A stretch of DNA of 64,000 nucleotides from Erythroxylum novogranatense (lineage: Eukaryota; Streptophyta; Magnoliopsida; Malpighiales; Erythroxylaceae), in the NCBI GenBank assembly GCA_029891385.1, contig CM057232.1, forward strand, positions 67,698,824-67,762,823. Direction: 5' to 3'. Position numbers and translations under genes: made by a program. This document shows, piece by piece, positions 9,961 through 22,288 of the stretch; the stretch's first letter is position 1, and each line of letters begins with the position of its first letter. Under the pieces are notes generated by a model. The model was given only the letters and a program-made list of their open reading frames with translations. It made no database searches and was not told the origin of the DNA.

Positions 9961-10595
9961 CTTTTTGCGTCTCATTTGACTGTTTCGTCTCAGTTTTATC
10001 GTCTGCTTCTGTTTATCGACCCCTTTTCCTTCTTTTAGCCATAACTTTTTGTACAGACCTCCGATTTAGCCAATTTGTGAAGCGTTGGATTCATAAGAAA
10101 ATTTTCTATCTTTTTATACCTGATTTGTCAGTATTACTTTTAATTTGAAAACGGTGGTTTGAAACAAAGGGTGACGATCGGTTGTCAAAGTCTAAAAATA
10201 CTTCACTAATTTTAGAATATCTTGAGCTATAGAGCTCCGATTGAGGTGATTCTTGTTTTAAATTAAACTAGAGACCTAAACCTACAAGTTTTATGAAGGA
10301 ACCGATCAAAAATTAAGCCTTTAAGATTTTCAAATTTCTACCTGAAGTCGGTAGTGCACAAATTTTGAATGTTTTCTTTGAAATATTATCTTTGCCATAA
10401 CTTTCTCATTTCTAATCGGAATTGAGCGTTTTCAGTGGCGTTGGAATCGTGAGAGCATAAGGAACATATTTTCTTAAAAATCCAATCCCAAATTTTCCAT
10501 TAAAGTCTCTCTAATTGTGGTCGGTTTGTGTTCGGTTTTGGGTCTGCTATGCTTGTATGGGTCCGAATGTTGGGCCTCGGAGACGGGGTCCAACA

Positions 10596-12833
10596 GTTCT
10601 AAAGCTCCAGGACCTGATGGCTTGAATGGATATTTCTATCAGGAAACTTGGAATAGTTTGAGGGGCATAGTCAAGGGGGCAATGCATGAGTTTTTTTTCC
10701 CTAAAAGAGGTTCTACTAAAATAAATAAACAAGGCCTTTCTTTGTTTTACCCCTAAAAATTCCAGCCTAGATACTTGGAGTGACTATAGACCTATTACGT
10801 GTACAAACTTCCTATATAAGATCATTGCCAAGATTTTCTCTAATAGGTTGAAGGAGGTCCTAAAATTTATCATTAGTGAGAATCAAGGAGCATTTATAGC
10901 TAACAGAGATATATGGGACAATATCCTTATAGTGCAGGAGCTTTTAAAAGGGTATAATCATAGGAGAAGTCCCCAAAATTGTACCATTAAAATTGATTTG
11001 TAGAAAGCTTTCGACAGTATGAATTGGAGTTTCCTACTAAAAATAATGGAGATAATGAAGATAATGAACTTTCCCCTAAAGTTTATAAAATGGATTCAAG
11101 AATGCAGTTCTACTGCTTCCTTTAGGATTTTGATAAATGGGAGCTCTACGGAGATGTTTAAAGGCAAAAAAGTTCTTAGGTAAAGGGATCCTATATCCCC
11201 TTACCTATTTCTAATTTGTATGGAGGTTCTCACTCAATTACTAAAGCACAACACCTCAATAGACCCTAAATTCATATTCCACTCCAAATGTAAGAATTTT
11301 TTTTTAACCAGCTTATGTTTTGCAAATGACCTTATTCTCCTAAGCAGGGTTAATGTCTACTTAGTTACTCTGTTGATGAGATCTTTTAACTTATTTAAGG
11401 AGTTGTCGGGGCTGTGTGTCAACCAAAGCAAGAGCTATCTCATTCTCTCCAAAAGTGTTATTCACCTCTCAATTGTTTTATCTCAAACTATGGGTATGGA
11501 AACTAAAGATCCTCCTCTCCTCTACCTGGGGATTCCTATCTCATTAAGGAGGCTTCATTTCTGTTAATGAATTTCTTTAATTGAAAATATCTAGAAAAGA
11601 TTGGGGGCATGGTCAAATAGAGCACTATCCTATGGAGAGAAAATTCAGCTATTAAGATAGGTGATCATGTCTATGCATACTTACTGGGGTTCATTTCTTT
11701 TTCTCTCAAAAGAGATTATTAAAATGATAGAAAAACTAATGAAGCAATTTCTATGGGGAAAAGGGAATGGAGAGAAGGGAACAACCAGAGTTAGTTGGAA
11801 GAAAATCTATCAACTGAGAGAGGAAGGAGGATTAGGACTGGAGTCAATATCCAGTAAAAACAAATTTTTTATATGCAAGAGGATTTGGAGAATTCTAAGT
11901 GGAAAACAATATATGTGGTCCAATTTGACTCATTCTTATCTACTAAAGGGAGGGAGTTTTTGGGCTCTAAAATCGATAATAACTATACCTTTTTTTAACC
12001 AACTTCTTAGATTGAGGGAGGATATGTATCGGCATATTTCGTGTCAGATTTAGGTAGGGGAAAGAATTTCCTTATGTTATGACAACTGGATAAGGAATGG
12101 ACCTTTAATACAAAATCAACTGGCAAGATCCCTATTAAACCGATACCCCAAAGATATTAAGCTCTACGAAATAGTCAGAAATGGGAATTGGTCCCTTTCT
12201 TCAGATGAGGCTAGACTATTGCTCTTGCCTTAATTTAGAAGCTAGGGGAGAGAGATATCTATTTATGGAAGGGTATTCCTATCTCAGAGATTACTACTAA
12301 AGAAGTCAAAAGATTGAGGGAGGGGTCTGCTAACCGTGTAGGATGGGACACATTGATATGGAATAAAGTACTTAGACCTAATGTTAGCTTTCTACTCTGG
12401 TTAACAATGTTGAACAGACTTAGTACCTTCGATAGATTGAATTTCCTAACCTCCTCTAAGGTATGTATACTATGCAAACAAGAGGATGAAACTAGAGATC
12501 ACTTCTTCTTTGATTGTGTCTTCTTAAGAAAAGTTTGGGCAATGGTCTCTACTTTATGCGCCCCTGATTACTCCTATGGCAGACTCACAAATATTCTAAA
12601 GGGTATACCAAACTTGTAAATGTCTAAACATGATAAGGATATTCTGCTACTTTCTGTGGCTACATGTGTTCAAGTAATTTGGAATGAGAGGGATAGTAAA
12701 AGATTTAAAGATAAGACTAATTCGTTAATACCTCTTATAGAACTCACTACTAGCAGTATAAGGGAGCAACTAATCATTAATCAGTTAAACTTATATTGTA
12801 GTAGGAGAATGACACTTGTATGGAGAATATAAC
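10596..12833 (+). pseudogene. LINE-1 ORF2 reverse transcriptase and zf-RVT region, broken
   Basis: RT resumes after LTR-A with SSKAPGPDGLNGYFYQETW, then DYRPITCTNFLYKIIAKIFS and NQGAFIANRDIWDNILIVQE. Next is KIDL-stop-KAFDSMNWSFLL, with the stop (near 11001) where the family has Gln. The next damage is a stop in the GDPISPYLF block (about 11181). The catalytic (F/Y)ADD box reads FANDLILLSR at 11329-11358: the first Asp is Asn, consistent with a G-to-A change. Downstream are LGIPISLRR, the QFLWGKGNGEKG region (11750) and the zf-RVT segment (LRPNVSFLLWLTMLNRLSTF, then CILCKQEDETRDHFFFDC, 12370-12520). RT uses the nicked DNA end as primer; this copy is dead. Confidence 0.9.
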
Positions 12834-12891
12834 ACTAGCCTATCAAAACTACATAATAAAGCTTCAACTTATACCCAAGTACAAAATGAAG

Positions 12892-12946
12892 CACGATTGC
12901 GACTTGCGAATCGTGACCATCAACAGCGATGTCGCAATCGTGCTTT
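12892..12946. repeat. Interrupted inverted repeat
   Basis: GCACGATTGCGAC is followed about 30 bp later by GTCGCAATCGTGC, a perfect 13 bp inverted pair. Similar CGATTGCGA text lies in the GC island of LTR-B1 near 20034. Confidence 0.7.
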
Positions 12947-13027
12947 TTCACTGAATATTTTTCCTTCTTCTCCTTCCATTTTTTTCCAGATTTCTCATTC
13001 CTATGTCATTCAATCTATGAATCCATT

Positions 13028-13327
13028 ATTTTCTCCTCTTTTCGACTCCCATTATAATTCAAAATCATTCACAACAAATCAAAATTCAAGATTTATATCT
13101 AATCCAAAAACTGATATATTCATGCATGAACAGTAAAAATAACCATATACGTATTTCGCTAAACCATAACAGAGACATTTTCTCCTCTTTTCGACTTCCA
13201 TTACAATTCAAAATCATCCACAATAGATCAAAATTTAAGATTTATATCTAATCCAAAAATTGACATATTCATGCATGAACAGTAAAAACAACCATATACG
13301 TATTTCTCTAAACTATAATAGAGAAAT
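13028..13327. repeat. Tandem duplication, two units of about 150 bp
   Basis: Both units begin TTTTCTCCTCTTTTCGACT and contain TTCATGCATGAACAGTAAAA and ACCATATACGTATTTC. They differ at several scattered bases, so the duplication is not recent. Confidence 0.8.
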
Positions 13328-16300
13328 CAACTTTCGTGAACTCATATCCAAAACAAAGTCTATTTTATACAATTTTTAAACAATACCTTTTTCACAAATC
13401 CATCATCTAATTCATATGTCACTGAAACTACACTTCTCAATTTCTGACACAAAAAGAATAACAACTTGCTATTCGTTGGTGAATAGCCAGAAGAGTGTTT
13501 TGGTTATTCCAGTAAGAACAAACGAGATACAATAACCTTTCTTTACTAAGAAAAGACTACATAGCTATTTTGCATGTATTACATGTGTCACTGTTCCATA
13601 CTACCACATGTCACCATATATGTAAACCATTTGTCAATATTTAATCAGTCCACATATCAGACTAGAATTAGCCAAATTTCAACATTTTTTCTGTTCTAAA
13701 AATACTCCAAATTCTAAAATTTTTAAAAATTTATGAAATACCCTATACAAAAAATTTTCAAATCACATTTTAGTTGCATTAATAACTCAATTATACCTAG
13801 AAAATATCAATGAATGCATGTACAATCATAATAACGCGCAAAATTATACATGTCATGTTTAGCTTAAGCATTAATTGTAAGTTCTAATTTCGCAGTAATT
13901 TCTCATGTTCATTATTCAAGCCTTATCATGAGTAACAGGATGTTAAACCTATGGTAGCTAGTCCGTTCCTCAAAGCTATCCTAGTGATAAATACATAATG
14001 TGGGTTGTTTCCTATAAACATACTATCTTTTGACTATTTACCTTAAGTATAAGATGTTTAAATAGCGTAAGTGCATATTAGTTCGTACTTCTCTAATGGA
14101 TGTAATTTCTAAAGGATTCAATCCCCCATTTTTGTAATTGGCATGCAATTGGGAAGAGCATGAATTAACCAATCAAAGACTCTTAACTTAATGTCTAATT
14201 GTTGTTTGTCAATAAAATCATTAACATTTGTAGTAGGTTTTAATATGTACTTCATATTAAGTAGGTCATGATATAGGTTGAGTGGCCCCTTATTAATCCA
14301 ATTATTAAATCAAAACTGAGATTTTTCATCATTCCCAATTATGCTTTTGAAAGTGTGAACCACTTTTTCCCTTAACTGAAGAATATTATGCCAAGTCCAC
14401 AAGCAGTTTGAATTCCTTTGTACTTACAAGAAGATTTGATCTTGTAAGTGTTTTGTACAGATCCATTGAACTTAGAGAGTCTCCTCATATGTCAAGAGCT
14501 TCCTAAGTTAGAGTTGTTCATTAAATTAGGATAAAGTCAAAACATATTGAAGTCTTAAAGGATATCATACCTAAATCTAGCTTATTCATAAATGATTTTC
14601 TTTTTTTATTATTGCTTTGTTTTAGGTTTTTGAATTATTTACTTATTTTCCTCTTCATCCAATCAGATATGTTAGTATAGATAATTAAGTTTGAGAATAA
14701 TATTGGTAGTGAACATCCAGATCTCATTGGATTGATCTACTCTCGTTAATACTAGTTACAACTATGTTGTATGCTTGTGATATAAAGTAGACATCATCTT
14801 CACATTCATAGATTGGAGTTAAGGATAGGAGTATGGGCTTGAAGAGGAATTGATTATCTCTTCCTTAGTTCACTAAAGATAGAGAGCTGAATGTTGGGAG
14901 CTCTTCCTTGTTGAACTTTAACAACAGCTTTGGTAGGGCCTCACCCGAATTCCATAAAATAGTTTTCCTCCTAAAATTGTATCGACTAGCATTTCGTTAT
15001 AATGATAGATGTACTTGGAATATTTTAATTGTTTTTATATCTTGGAGTATTTTAATGCAATTAATTTAATTTCTCAAAAATCTCTATCAGACAATCAGAA
15101 TCTATAATTTTATCTTGTATATTCATAATTTTATCATCAATGTATTGATAATTTAAAATTGATTGAAACACTATAGAAAATTTAAATGAATGTAAGCCAA
15201 AGAAAGAATAAAGAATACAAAAGTTTTACATGGCGAAATTCTAAGATTGGAAAACCATCCACGAATTTCTAAACGTCATAACAATTCCCCATAAGAAAAA
15301 TTAATTAGGAAGACGATTTGGATTGGTTTAGATCCTCGACACCTTTGGTGGACAAGTCTCTCCTCAAATCGTTTCAATTATACTTTTTCGGTTTTTCCTC
15401 GCAGAAACCTAGAAATGCTCTTTAGATTCTGGTAATATTTTAACAGCTGCCATGCCAACAACAGAGTTTGTTTTAATAGTGGTGGTCTCTATTACGTCGT
15501 GCAAGGCCAAGCTACATTAATGTCATGTTAGGCTAAACTACATTAATGTCAAGTCAACGAGATGGAGCTTACGTAGGGCAATCACAAATGGCGGTCCACA
15601 GTGAGTTTCATAAAAGCTCTTAAGGCACATAGATGAACAATTTTTGCTTGGCTTATGTATAAAAAGATTTGTTCCTAACTAGGATGCGGGAAAAGGTGGA
15701 GGGGAAGAATCATTAACTTAACCCTGAATCAAACATAGAACGTGGAATAACATTTACCTGTTTTTTCCTTTCCATATTCCAAGAGAATGTATATCTGGAG
15801 CCAACTAACTGATTAGCAGACAGTAATATGTGTGACCTATCCTTGACATGGTTATTACTAGTTAATCAAGTCATGTTCTCTTTAAGTAACTTATAAAAGT
15901 ATGTGTTGGAATGGAAAGAGTTGACTTACCGGATTTAGTTCCGAAATCCTTGTAATTTTGTCTGATTCTTTAAGATTGCGTTTGGCCTATATATTCTAGT
16001 CTAGAGGGATTAACGCTGGAATATATAGAAAATACTCTTACGATGAATACAATTCAATATGTTCTTCCTAAAACCCATACTATAATAGTATGCACCTGGA
16101 TATATTTGTGTAGGGATTGCGTTCCATAACTATGGATGTTAGTCGCGCTACTGGACATATATAAATCTTGGCTTGGACGTATGAGCAACGAAATATGCAG
16201 TAGCATATGTCTGCTCTCGAATTCCCTTGCTTTAAATAAATGGACTCGTCCGTGTAGAAGTCAACCATATATATATTCTCTGACTCTCTCTTCTTTTATG

Positions 16301-17879
16301 CCTACATAAATAATGATATTACAAGTAAAAAAATTTGAATACATATTTATCTTGAACAAACCCTGATTTTCGTTGTATTTTCATGGATATATCTAAGGCT
16401 TCAACTTGATATTTATTTTAATTTGCAACATATATAGTTTTAAATTGATTTTAGTTATAATCATATTGTATACAATATTATGATTACCACCTTAATGGTT
16501 ATTGCAACTGAAGCATTACTCATACTTCACAATTCAAAATCTTGTTATGGCCTAATACCAATCTAGTTTTACAAAGTTAAATAAAATCTTAATATAGATA
16601 CTTTGACATTGTCTTTTGTTGGACGAGTTCAATTAATCAATGTTCTTTTTATCTCTTTGGGGCAGAATAGATATTATCACCTATATAAGGGAAATTATTC
16701 CATTACACATGCTACTTTAGGCAAGTTTGCCTAGATGATGAATTCAGTATATATTGATTACCAATTTAGTGATAGATTGTTAATCCTGTTACAATGTAAA
16801 CTAAATGCCTCTATTTTAGATGACCGTACTTTATGTGCCAAAAGTTCTACGAGAATCTTTTCCAACTAGCCTTGTGAAGATGCTAGAAGCAGATTGTCTA
16901 GTGTCAGAAGCTTGACATCTCCATAGAAATCTCATTGTAACCTCTTTACTGGTTCTCTCCATAGTCACATCCAAGCTAGCCACTATCTTATTTCTTTCGG
17001 CTTCTCCTAATTTGTTCTACCTCCCATCACTGTTCATCCTTCATCTTTGACATGCTCGACTTTGTTCCCACTGATTTTCCACACATCTATTGTCTTTTAG
17101 TTCAAAGCTGGCCGCTCCTCTCTTTTGTTTATGCTTCTCCTTCTTTTTCCTTCTTCCCAAGATTTAATATTTAATAATATAATTGCATGATAACAATTTA
17201 ATATTTAATTATTCTTAGGGGAATTCAATACCTAGACACTATTATTTGATATTGAATTTTCTAAGTAATTTCCTATATCTTCCATTCATTTTGTTTCCAA
17301 TCTTAGTTTAATTTTAGCTTTATTTTTAATTAAAAACCAAAAAACTAATTCTACTCTAGATAATAGAAAAGTGTAATTATTAGTACTTACAGTCTTCGTT
17401 GGATCTACCCGTACTTACTTATACTAGCTATAGCTACATTATGTACTTGTAGTAAATTTAATATTGACCTTAACCCTAGTCAATCATCCACTCTATTTGG
17501 TTTTTTCTTGATAAAAGAGTTCATTTTCCTGTTATGAAAACTTAGGCAACTAGCAACTAGGTCAAATTTGGCCTTCTTGATGTCATAGTTAACAATCAAG
17601 ACATATTTCTTCAAATTCAACTATCTTGATGTAATGGATGCAGTCATAAAGTAATCTTTCCTTTTTCAAGCATGGAGACCTGTTGTTAAATTTTAGGAGA
17701 TCAAGTAGACCTCTATGTTTTGAGTTATCTATAGTGAGTTCAATTAATAGACCTCAATGTTATAATTAGGTTACTGTTGAAACAAAAAAGGTAAAATTTT
17801 CTAGAATATGTGTCAATTTAATTTTTCTAGAATACATGCTCAACCAAACCAGTAAAAACATGTTAACCAATTGCAAAAT

Positions 17880-18830
17880 TGTTCAAAATAGATAACTCTG
17901 AGGAACTGGGTGAAGTTTAAGATTAGGTTCATATTAGTGACATTAGTGATGATTCTGATTCTCATAACTTGGTAGCTAGTGATAAACATAATACTGATTG
18001 TGTTGATCATCCCATAGAAATTAATAATCCTATAGATAACATGTAAGTATTTAAATCCTACTATAAAGGAAAAAGCAATTGAAGTTCTTATACTTGAATT
18101 GGTAATCATAACTCAAGCACTGAGTATTGAAGTTGATTTCAAAGCTTTCTGGTAGAAAGAATAATACTTCTTCTTCTACTTCTTAATGTCAATCTATTAA
18201 TGGAACATTAAGGTTATGAATTATCCTACAAAAAAGTAAGTGATTAAAGACTTTATTATCAAAACTAAGCTTGGCTTGATGGATATTCTAAAAATTAGAA
18301 TGAAGAAGAACATTAGTAGCCTCTCGTATCTTTTGCCTAATAACTAGAGGTCCATCTCTACTAAAGATTATCACCCCATTGGAAGGAATCTAATATTCTA
18401 TAAAAGTGACAAGATTGAAATAATTGGTTCCACCACTGCTGACCAATTGATTCCTTTACAACTCTTTTCCAAACATCTCTACAAAGTCTTGGTTATTTCT
18501 GTCATTTATGTTCTGAATCACAGCTTTCAAGGACTTTCTTTGTGAAGTAAGTTAAAAGAGCTAGCATATGGTATCTACAAGTTTTTGATTAACCTTAGGG
18601 GGCAATTTTTTCACTTGGAGCAATAAAGACAATAATGGGACTTTCTTAAGGAAAAACCTTAATAAAGGCTTATCCAATTTTTTTTGGTTGCAACATTTTC
18701 CCAACACTAAGGTCTCTTTTCCCAACATAATCATTTCTGATGACTCTTCTATGGTTGTTAAGTTTGAACTAGACTATGTTCTTCTCAAGTATCCTTTTTG
18801 ATTCAAGAACTTCCTAACTTCCATATAAAG
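17880..18830 (+). pseudogene. LINE-2: ORF1 end and endonuclease remnant, heavily decayed
   Basis: Translations in shifting frames give a Ser/Asp-rich ORF1 tail (SDISDDSDSHNLVASDKHN, about 17945), then MNYPTKK and VIKDFIIKTKLGLMDILKI near 18215-18290 (start of an L1 endonuclease), GGNFFTWSNKDNNGTFL (about 18600-18650, the FTWSN motif), and FPNTKVSFPNIIISDDSSMV (about 18700-18760, the degraded SDHSP box). Stops are frequent. The element continues at 22478 after LTR-B1. The left limit is approximate. Confidence 0.72.
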
Positions 18831-21800
18831 TGTTGGACCCCGATCTTTTAGTGAAATTTATAAATATTAAATGAAATTAAATGGATGTTTTTGAGTATAT
18901 ATGTGTTGTGGGTGTTTTAGAATTCAATGAAATTAATGTGAAAAGAAGTAGATTTTGGTTTTTGATGACTTGAAAATTTTGAATAAATTTGAATAGAAGT
19001 TGAAAAGCAAGAAATGATTAGTGAAAGTGTTACATTTTAGAGAATTGCAAGTCTGACTTTTTGGGATGAATAGTAACAGAGAGTTGACTTTTTGATGTGA
19101 AATCTTTGTAAATTTTTCTGGGTTGATTTAGGCAGAATTTGATAAAATAATTTTCATAAAAGTTATAGCTTCTGTTGATAGCTTTCTATCGCTATGAAGT
19201 ATGATATTTTTTGATATCGGGATTGAAAGTTATGATCTTTCAAAGTTAAGGTTATTTTGCTTTGTTTTTAAAAAAGCTATTAAGGATAAGTTTGTGTGTA
19301 CTGTGATTTGAGGCAAATTTTGTACTGATGTGGTTTGAATTAGATCAAGTAGCCTTATTGAAAGTTTTATAAGAAGTTTATAGCTTTTCAATGATGTATA
19401 ATATGCTATTTTTTATTTCGGAAATTGAAAGATGTGAAATTGTGAAGTTGGATGTGGTTTAGGGTGAATGTTTAGGGGCAGAAGTTTTGATTGAAAAATT
19501 GAACTAGTTAGAGGTTAAAATTGCCTTTAAGTGCTTTATGAAAGTTTTAGATTATGTTTTGATCTTTCCATTGATGTAAAGTATGGAAATTTTGGACCAT
19601 GTAATGTGAAGTTATAATTTTTAGAAGTTTCTGTTACTATTTGGCATGATCATTAGTGGATAGAAACTTTGAATTAGTTTTTGACTCCCTTAGAGGTCAA
19701 ATTAATTTTTCATTCCTTCATGAAAGTTGTAGGTTACACTTTGATCTTTTCATTGATATTAAGTATGACATTTTTGAAACTTGGAGCTGAAAGGTAGAAA
19801 TTTTCGAATTTGAGTTATTGTTTAGGAAGACATTAATTGGACAGAAAGTTTGACATAGTTTTTGACAACTTTAGAGAAGGATTTGGTTTTTAAGTTCTTT
19901 ATGGAAGTTGTAGAGCTTCCTTTTATCTTTCTTTTGATACTAATTTTGTAAATTTTGAATTCTTGAGTCAAAAGTTATGTGTTTTAGAAGTTAAGAATTT
20001 TTGAGTGAAAAAAAGAAAGGAAAGTGGCAGTTCGCGATTGCGAACCGGTCGCAGTGCGACGCCCTAACAAAGGCGAGCGCGCTGCTCGCCATTCGCAAGT
20101 GCTCGCGTGCAACGCCTGTCTCGCCGCCGCAAGGCCTCGCTGCCACGAGCGGCCGTAGGTGATTTTTTTGTTATTTTTTGTGATTTTTCCCTAATCCGTC
20201 CCTTTCTCATCCTTTTGCTTATATCTTTTTTGTCGGACATCCGATTGACTTGATTTCTAAGACAATTCTCTACCTCTCTATGAAAGTTTTGAATTTTTGA
20301 GATTAATTTGAAAAGATTGATTGAATCAAAGAGAGAGGATTGATTAAAGAGTTTGAGTTGGACATTTTTCTGAACATGCTTAGGTATTTTGGTGATATCA
20401 TGATCTGTAGAGATCCAATTGAATGATTAGGTATTCGGACTCTAGGACCTTCAATTTCAGAATTGAAGTTGGGTTTAATGTCTAGTCTTGGATTAGTAAG
20501 AGCTGAAAGTATTTTGGCTATAACTTTTGCTCTAGTCATCCAAATGAGGTGATTATTAATTTGGATTAAACTAGAGAGATAGGGCTACAAATTTTCTGAT
20601 GGAATTTAATTATGAGCCACTTATATGTTTTCGAAAAGTTAAGAAAGATAAATGTTTTCAAATTCATTATTTTCAAACGATTCGATAAATTGCTAAAATG
20701 GTTGAATTCATTTTTTTTGAATGATTTTGATAAATTGCTACGATTTTTGCATTCCTTGTATTTGAATGATTGAGAAAGTGCTATGTGAATTTGGTTGAAA
20801 TTGTGAATTTGTGAATGGAATTTTGTTTGAAATATATCATGCATATGAAAATTAAGTTTTTGAAAGGTGCCTTTGGGCAGTCCGATTTTATGTGTGAAAT
20901 GTTTTGTTATATGGGTTTGGTTAGGTCCCATAAGTTGTCAAGTGCACTTGTCAAAGGCTTTGCCTGTCTGCCCGTTAGTAGCATGGGAGCTCCGTTAAGG
21001 ACTCCCATAAATTCACGGCTACACTAGACCGCTATGCGGGAAGGTGTAGTACGTTTTGATCATGGCTACACAGGACCGCTATGCGAGAATGTGTAGTACA
21101 TTCTGTTTTATGGACCGACCCAAACTATTCTGATGTGTTTATGTATTTTTGATTCTATTCATAAGTGCGATGCATACATGTTTTAAAAATGTTCATGAAT
21201 TATTTTGATAAATTGAGAAATTTTGAGAAAAAAACATTTGATGATTTCCTACTGTGAAATTTCTATAAACTGGCAATAAGTTTTGGAAAAATGATTTTGC
21301 TTATTTTTCGGTTATAAACATGTTATCTACGAGCTGTAAAACTCACCCTCTTTCATCCCCATCTCCAGGTATCAAGAAGGAGATCGGATGAAAGAAAATC
21401 AAAATGTTCGTTCGTTATGTTTGTGATTGTATTTTTAAGTTAGATTATTGTAAAAATAAGAACTTAGGCTTATGTTGAGTATTGTGGGAATTTTTGTATC
21501 TTTGTATTTGGAATTTGAGATTGATGTTGTATTGTGGCTTGAAAATGCCCTTAAAGTTTGTGATGCATTTATTTTTGAATGTAAATGAATTATGGATTTG
21601 CGTATGGAATTGAGATATAAATTTGTGTATGGATATGGTATGTGAATGGTATATGGATGAGATGAGATGAATGTGAATGTGACTTGGCTTTTGAAGTTCT
21701 ATATGTATATGATTATGATTGATTGTGTTTAGATTTCGGAAAGGAGGTCCGATGATTTTGATGATTGAGAATTATTGAAGTGCTATGGGTAATATGAATG

Positions 21801-22288
21801 TGTTTGATTGTGTTTAGATTCCAGACAAGAGTTCCGATGATTGTGTTGATTGTTTTAAAATATAGAAGTGTTAATTGTATAAGAATTGATGGTATTTAGT
21901 TTTGTATATGAGGGATTTTATGGAAAAGAAAAATAAGAATTTGTTAAAAGATGAAGTATAGGATGTGTATGAATGTGAATAATCAAATGAATTGAGATTT
22001 GAATGTGGATGAATTCCAAATGGGAAATTGAATTGTTTTGAATGATGTAAAAAAAATTTATACCAATCTGGAATTGCGTAGACCAAGTGTGTCTTAAGTT
22101 TCCAACGCTAGTTTTTCTAAGGTACACGTTTTCGAATGTCAGAATTTGACCTTCAGTTTGTTTGAACCGTTTTGTTTTCTTTGATTCCGAGCCATTTCAA
22201 TTTTCTTTGGCTCCTGAAATTTTCGTTTCTGCCACTTTGTTTTTCGATTTTCCGTATAAGAGTTGGGTTCTAGAAACGGGACCCAACA
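18831..22288 (+). mobile_element. LTR-B1: 3.46 kb LTR related to LTR-B2
   Basis: It begins TGTTGGACCCCG and ends ACGGGACCCAACA. The start nearly equals that of LTR-B2 (36061). Internal modules: about five degenerate repeats of an ATGAAAGTTGTAG-type unit (19140-19990), a GC island (20030-20160), a CATCCGATTGACTTGATTTC motif (about 20238), paired GCTACAC-GACCGCTATGCG repeats (21015-21100), GAG...CTC hairpin (21331-21344) and a pyrimidine tract ending CCAG|G (21368). It is followed by a primer-binding-like site and then the end of a second LTR. It interrupts LINE-2. No exact 5 bp target duplication was found (TAAAG on the left, TCTAG on the right of the composite). Confidence 0.82.
19140..19990 (+). 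repeat. Degenerate tandem repeats (about 150-190 bp) in LTR-B1
   Basis: Each unit carries a version of TTCATGAAAGTTGTAG, a TTTTGATCTTTCCATTGAT stretch, an AAGTATG stretch and a GTCAAAAGTTATG-like end. About five units are seen near 19150, 19360, 19535, 19720 and 19900. Related units occur in LTR-B2 (36365-37170) and LTR-A (9620-9710). Confidence 0.65.

Larger units (their letters stand above)
7752..10595 (+). mobile_element. Solo LTR (LTR-A, 2,844 bp) inserted in LINE-1
   Basis: It begins TGTTGGGCCCCG and ends ACGGGGTCCAACA, and is flanked by an exact 5 bp duplication GTTCT (7747-7751 and 10596-10600). No internal region is present, so it is a solo LTR left by recombination between two LTRs. 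Inside: TATA-like ATATAAAG (about 8098), donor match GAG|GTAAGTTCC (8279), GC-richer block (8825-8945), hairpin GAGC...GCTC (9148-9162), acceptor CTCCTCAG|G (9182), a GC-rich tandem block (9740-9960), and the motif CATAACTTTTTGTACAGACC (10041). Termini and modules relate it to LTR-B1/B2, but with a different module order. The minus-strand frame over 9745-9975 (MSDGEAMSDGEA repeats) is an artefact of the tandem block. Confidence 0.9.
5678..12833 (+). mobile_element. L1-type LINE (LINE-1), split by a solo LTR, 5' end outside
   Basis: A non-LTR retrotransposon in plus orientation. Order: ORF1 (DUF4283-like), ORF2 endonuclease, a spacer, reverse transcriptase, and a C-terminal zf-RVT region typical of plant L1 elements. 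The left side is interrupted by the Ty3/gypsy element and the middle by LTR-A at 7752-10595. Many stops and frameshifts show an old copy. The 3' end is set where protein similarity stops (TTSSIREQLIINQLNL, about 12745-12795); no clear poly(A) tail is visible, so this boundary is approximate. Confidence 0.9.
12834..17879. other. AT-rich stretch without a supported gene
   Basis: No coding signal was recognised over 5 kb; open frames are short, AT-driven and unlike known proteins. Visible structure: an interrupted inverted repeat at 12892-12946, and a tandem duplication of about 150 bp at 13028-13327. The part from 12834 to about 13900 may be a reverse-oriented fragment of another LTR, since its GC patch resembles the GC island of LTR-B1, but no ends were found. 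The sequence around 15175-15430 has a vague LTR flavour that could not be confirmed. Confidence 0.5.

Noticed and set aside
9745..9975. Repeat protein (MSDGEA units) on the minus strand
   Set aside because: It is the reverse reading of the GC-rich tandem block inside solo LTR-A; no start context or family.
15175..15430. Possible Copia LTR fragment
   Set aside because: Only a vague resemblance; no termini, primer site or partner repeat found.
21010..21100. CRISPR-like or tRNA-like short repeats (GACCGCTATGCG units), also at 39355-39445
   Set aside because: Only two units, inside plant LTRs, with no spacers or cloverleaf; ordinary LTR tandem repeats.
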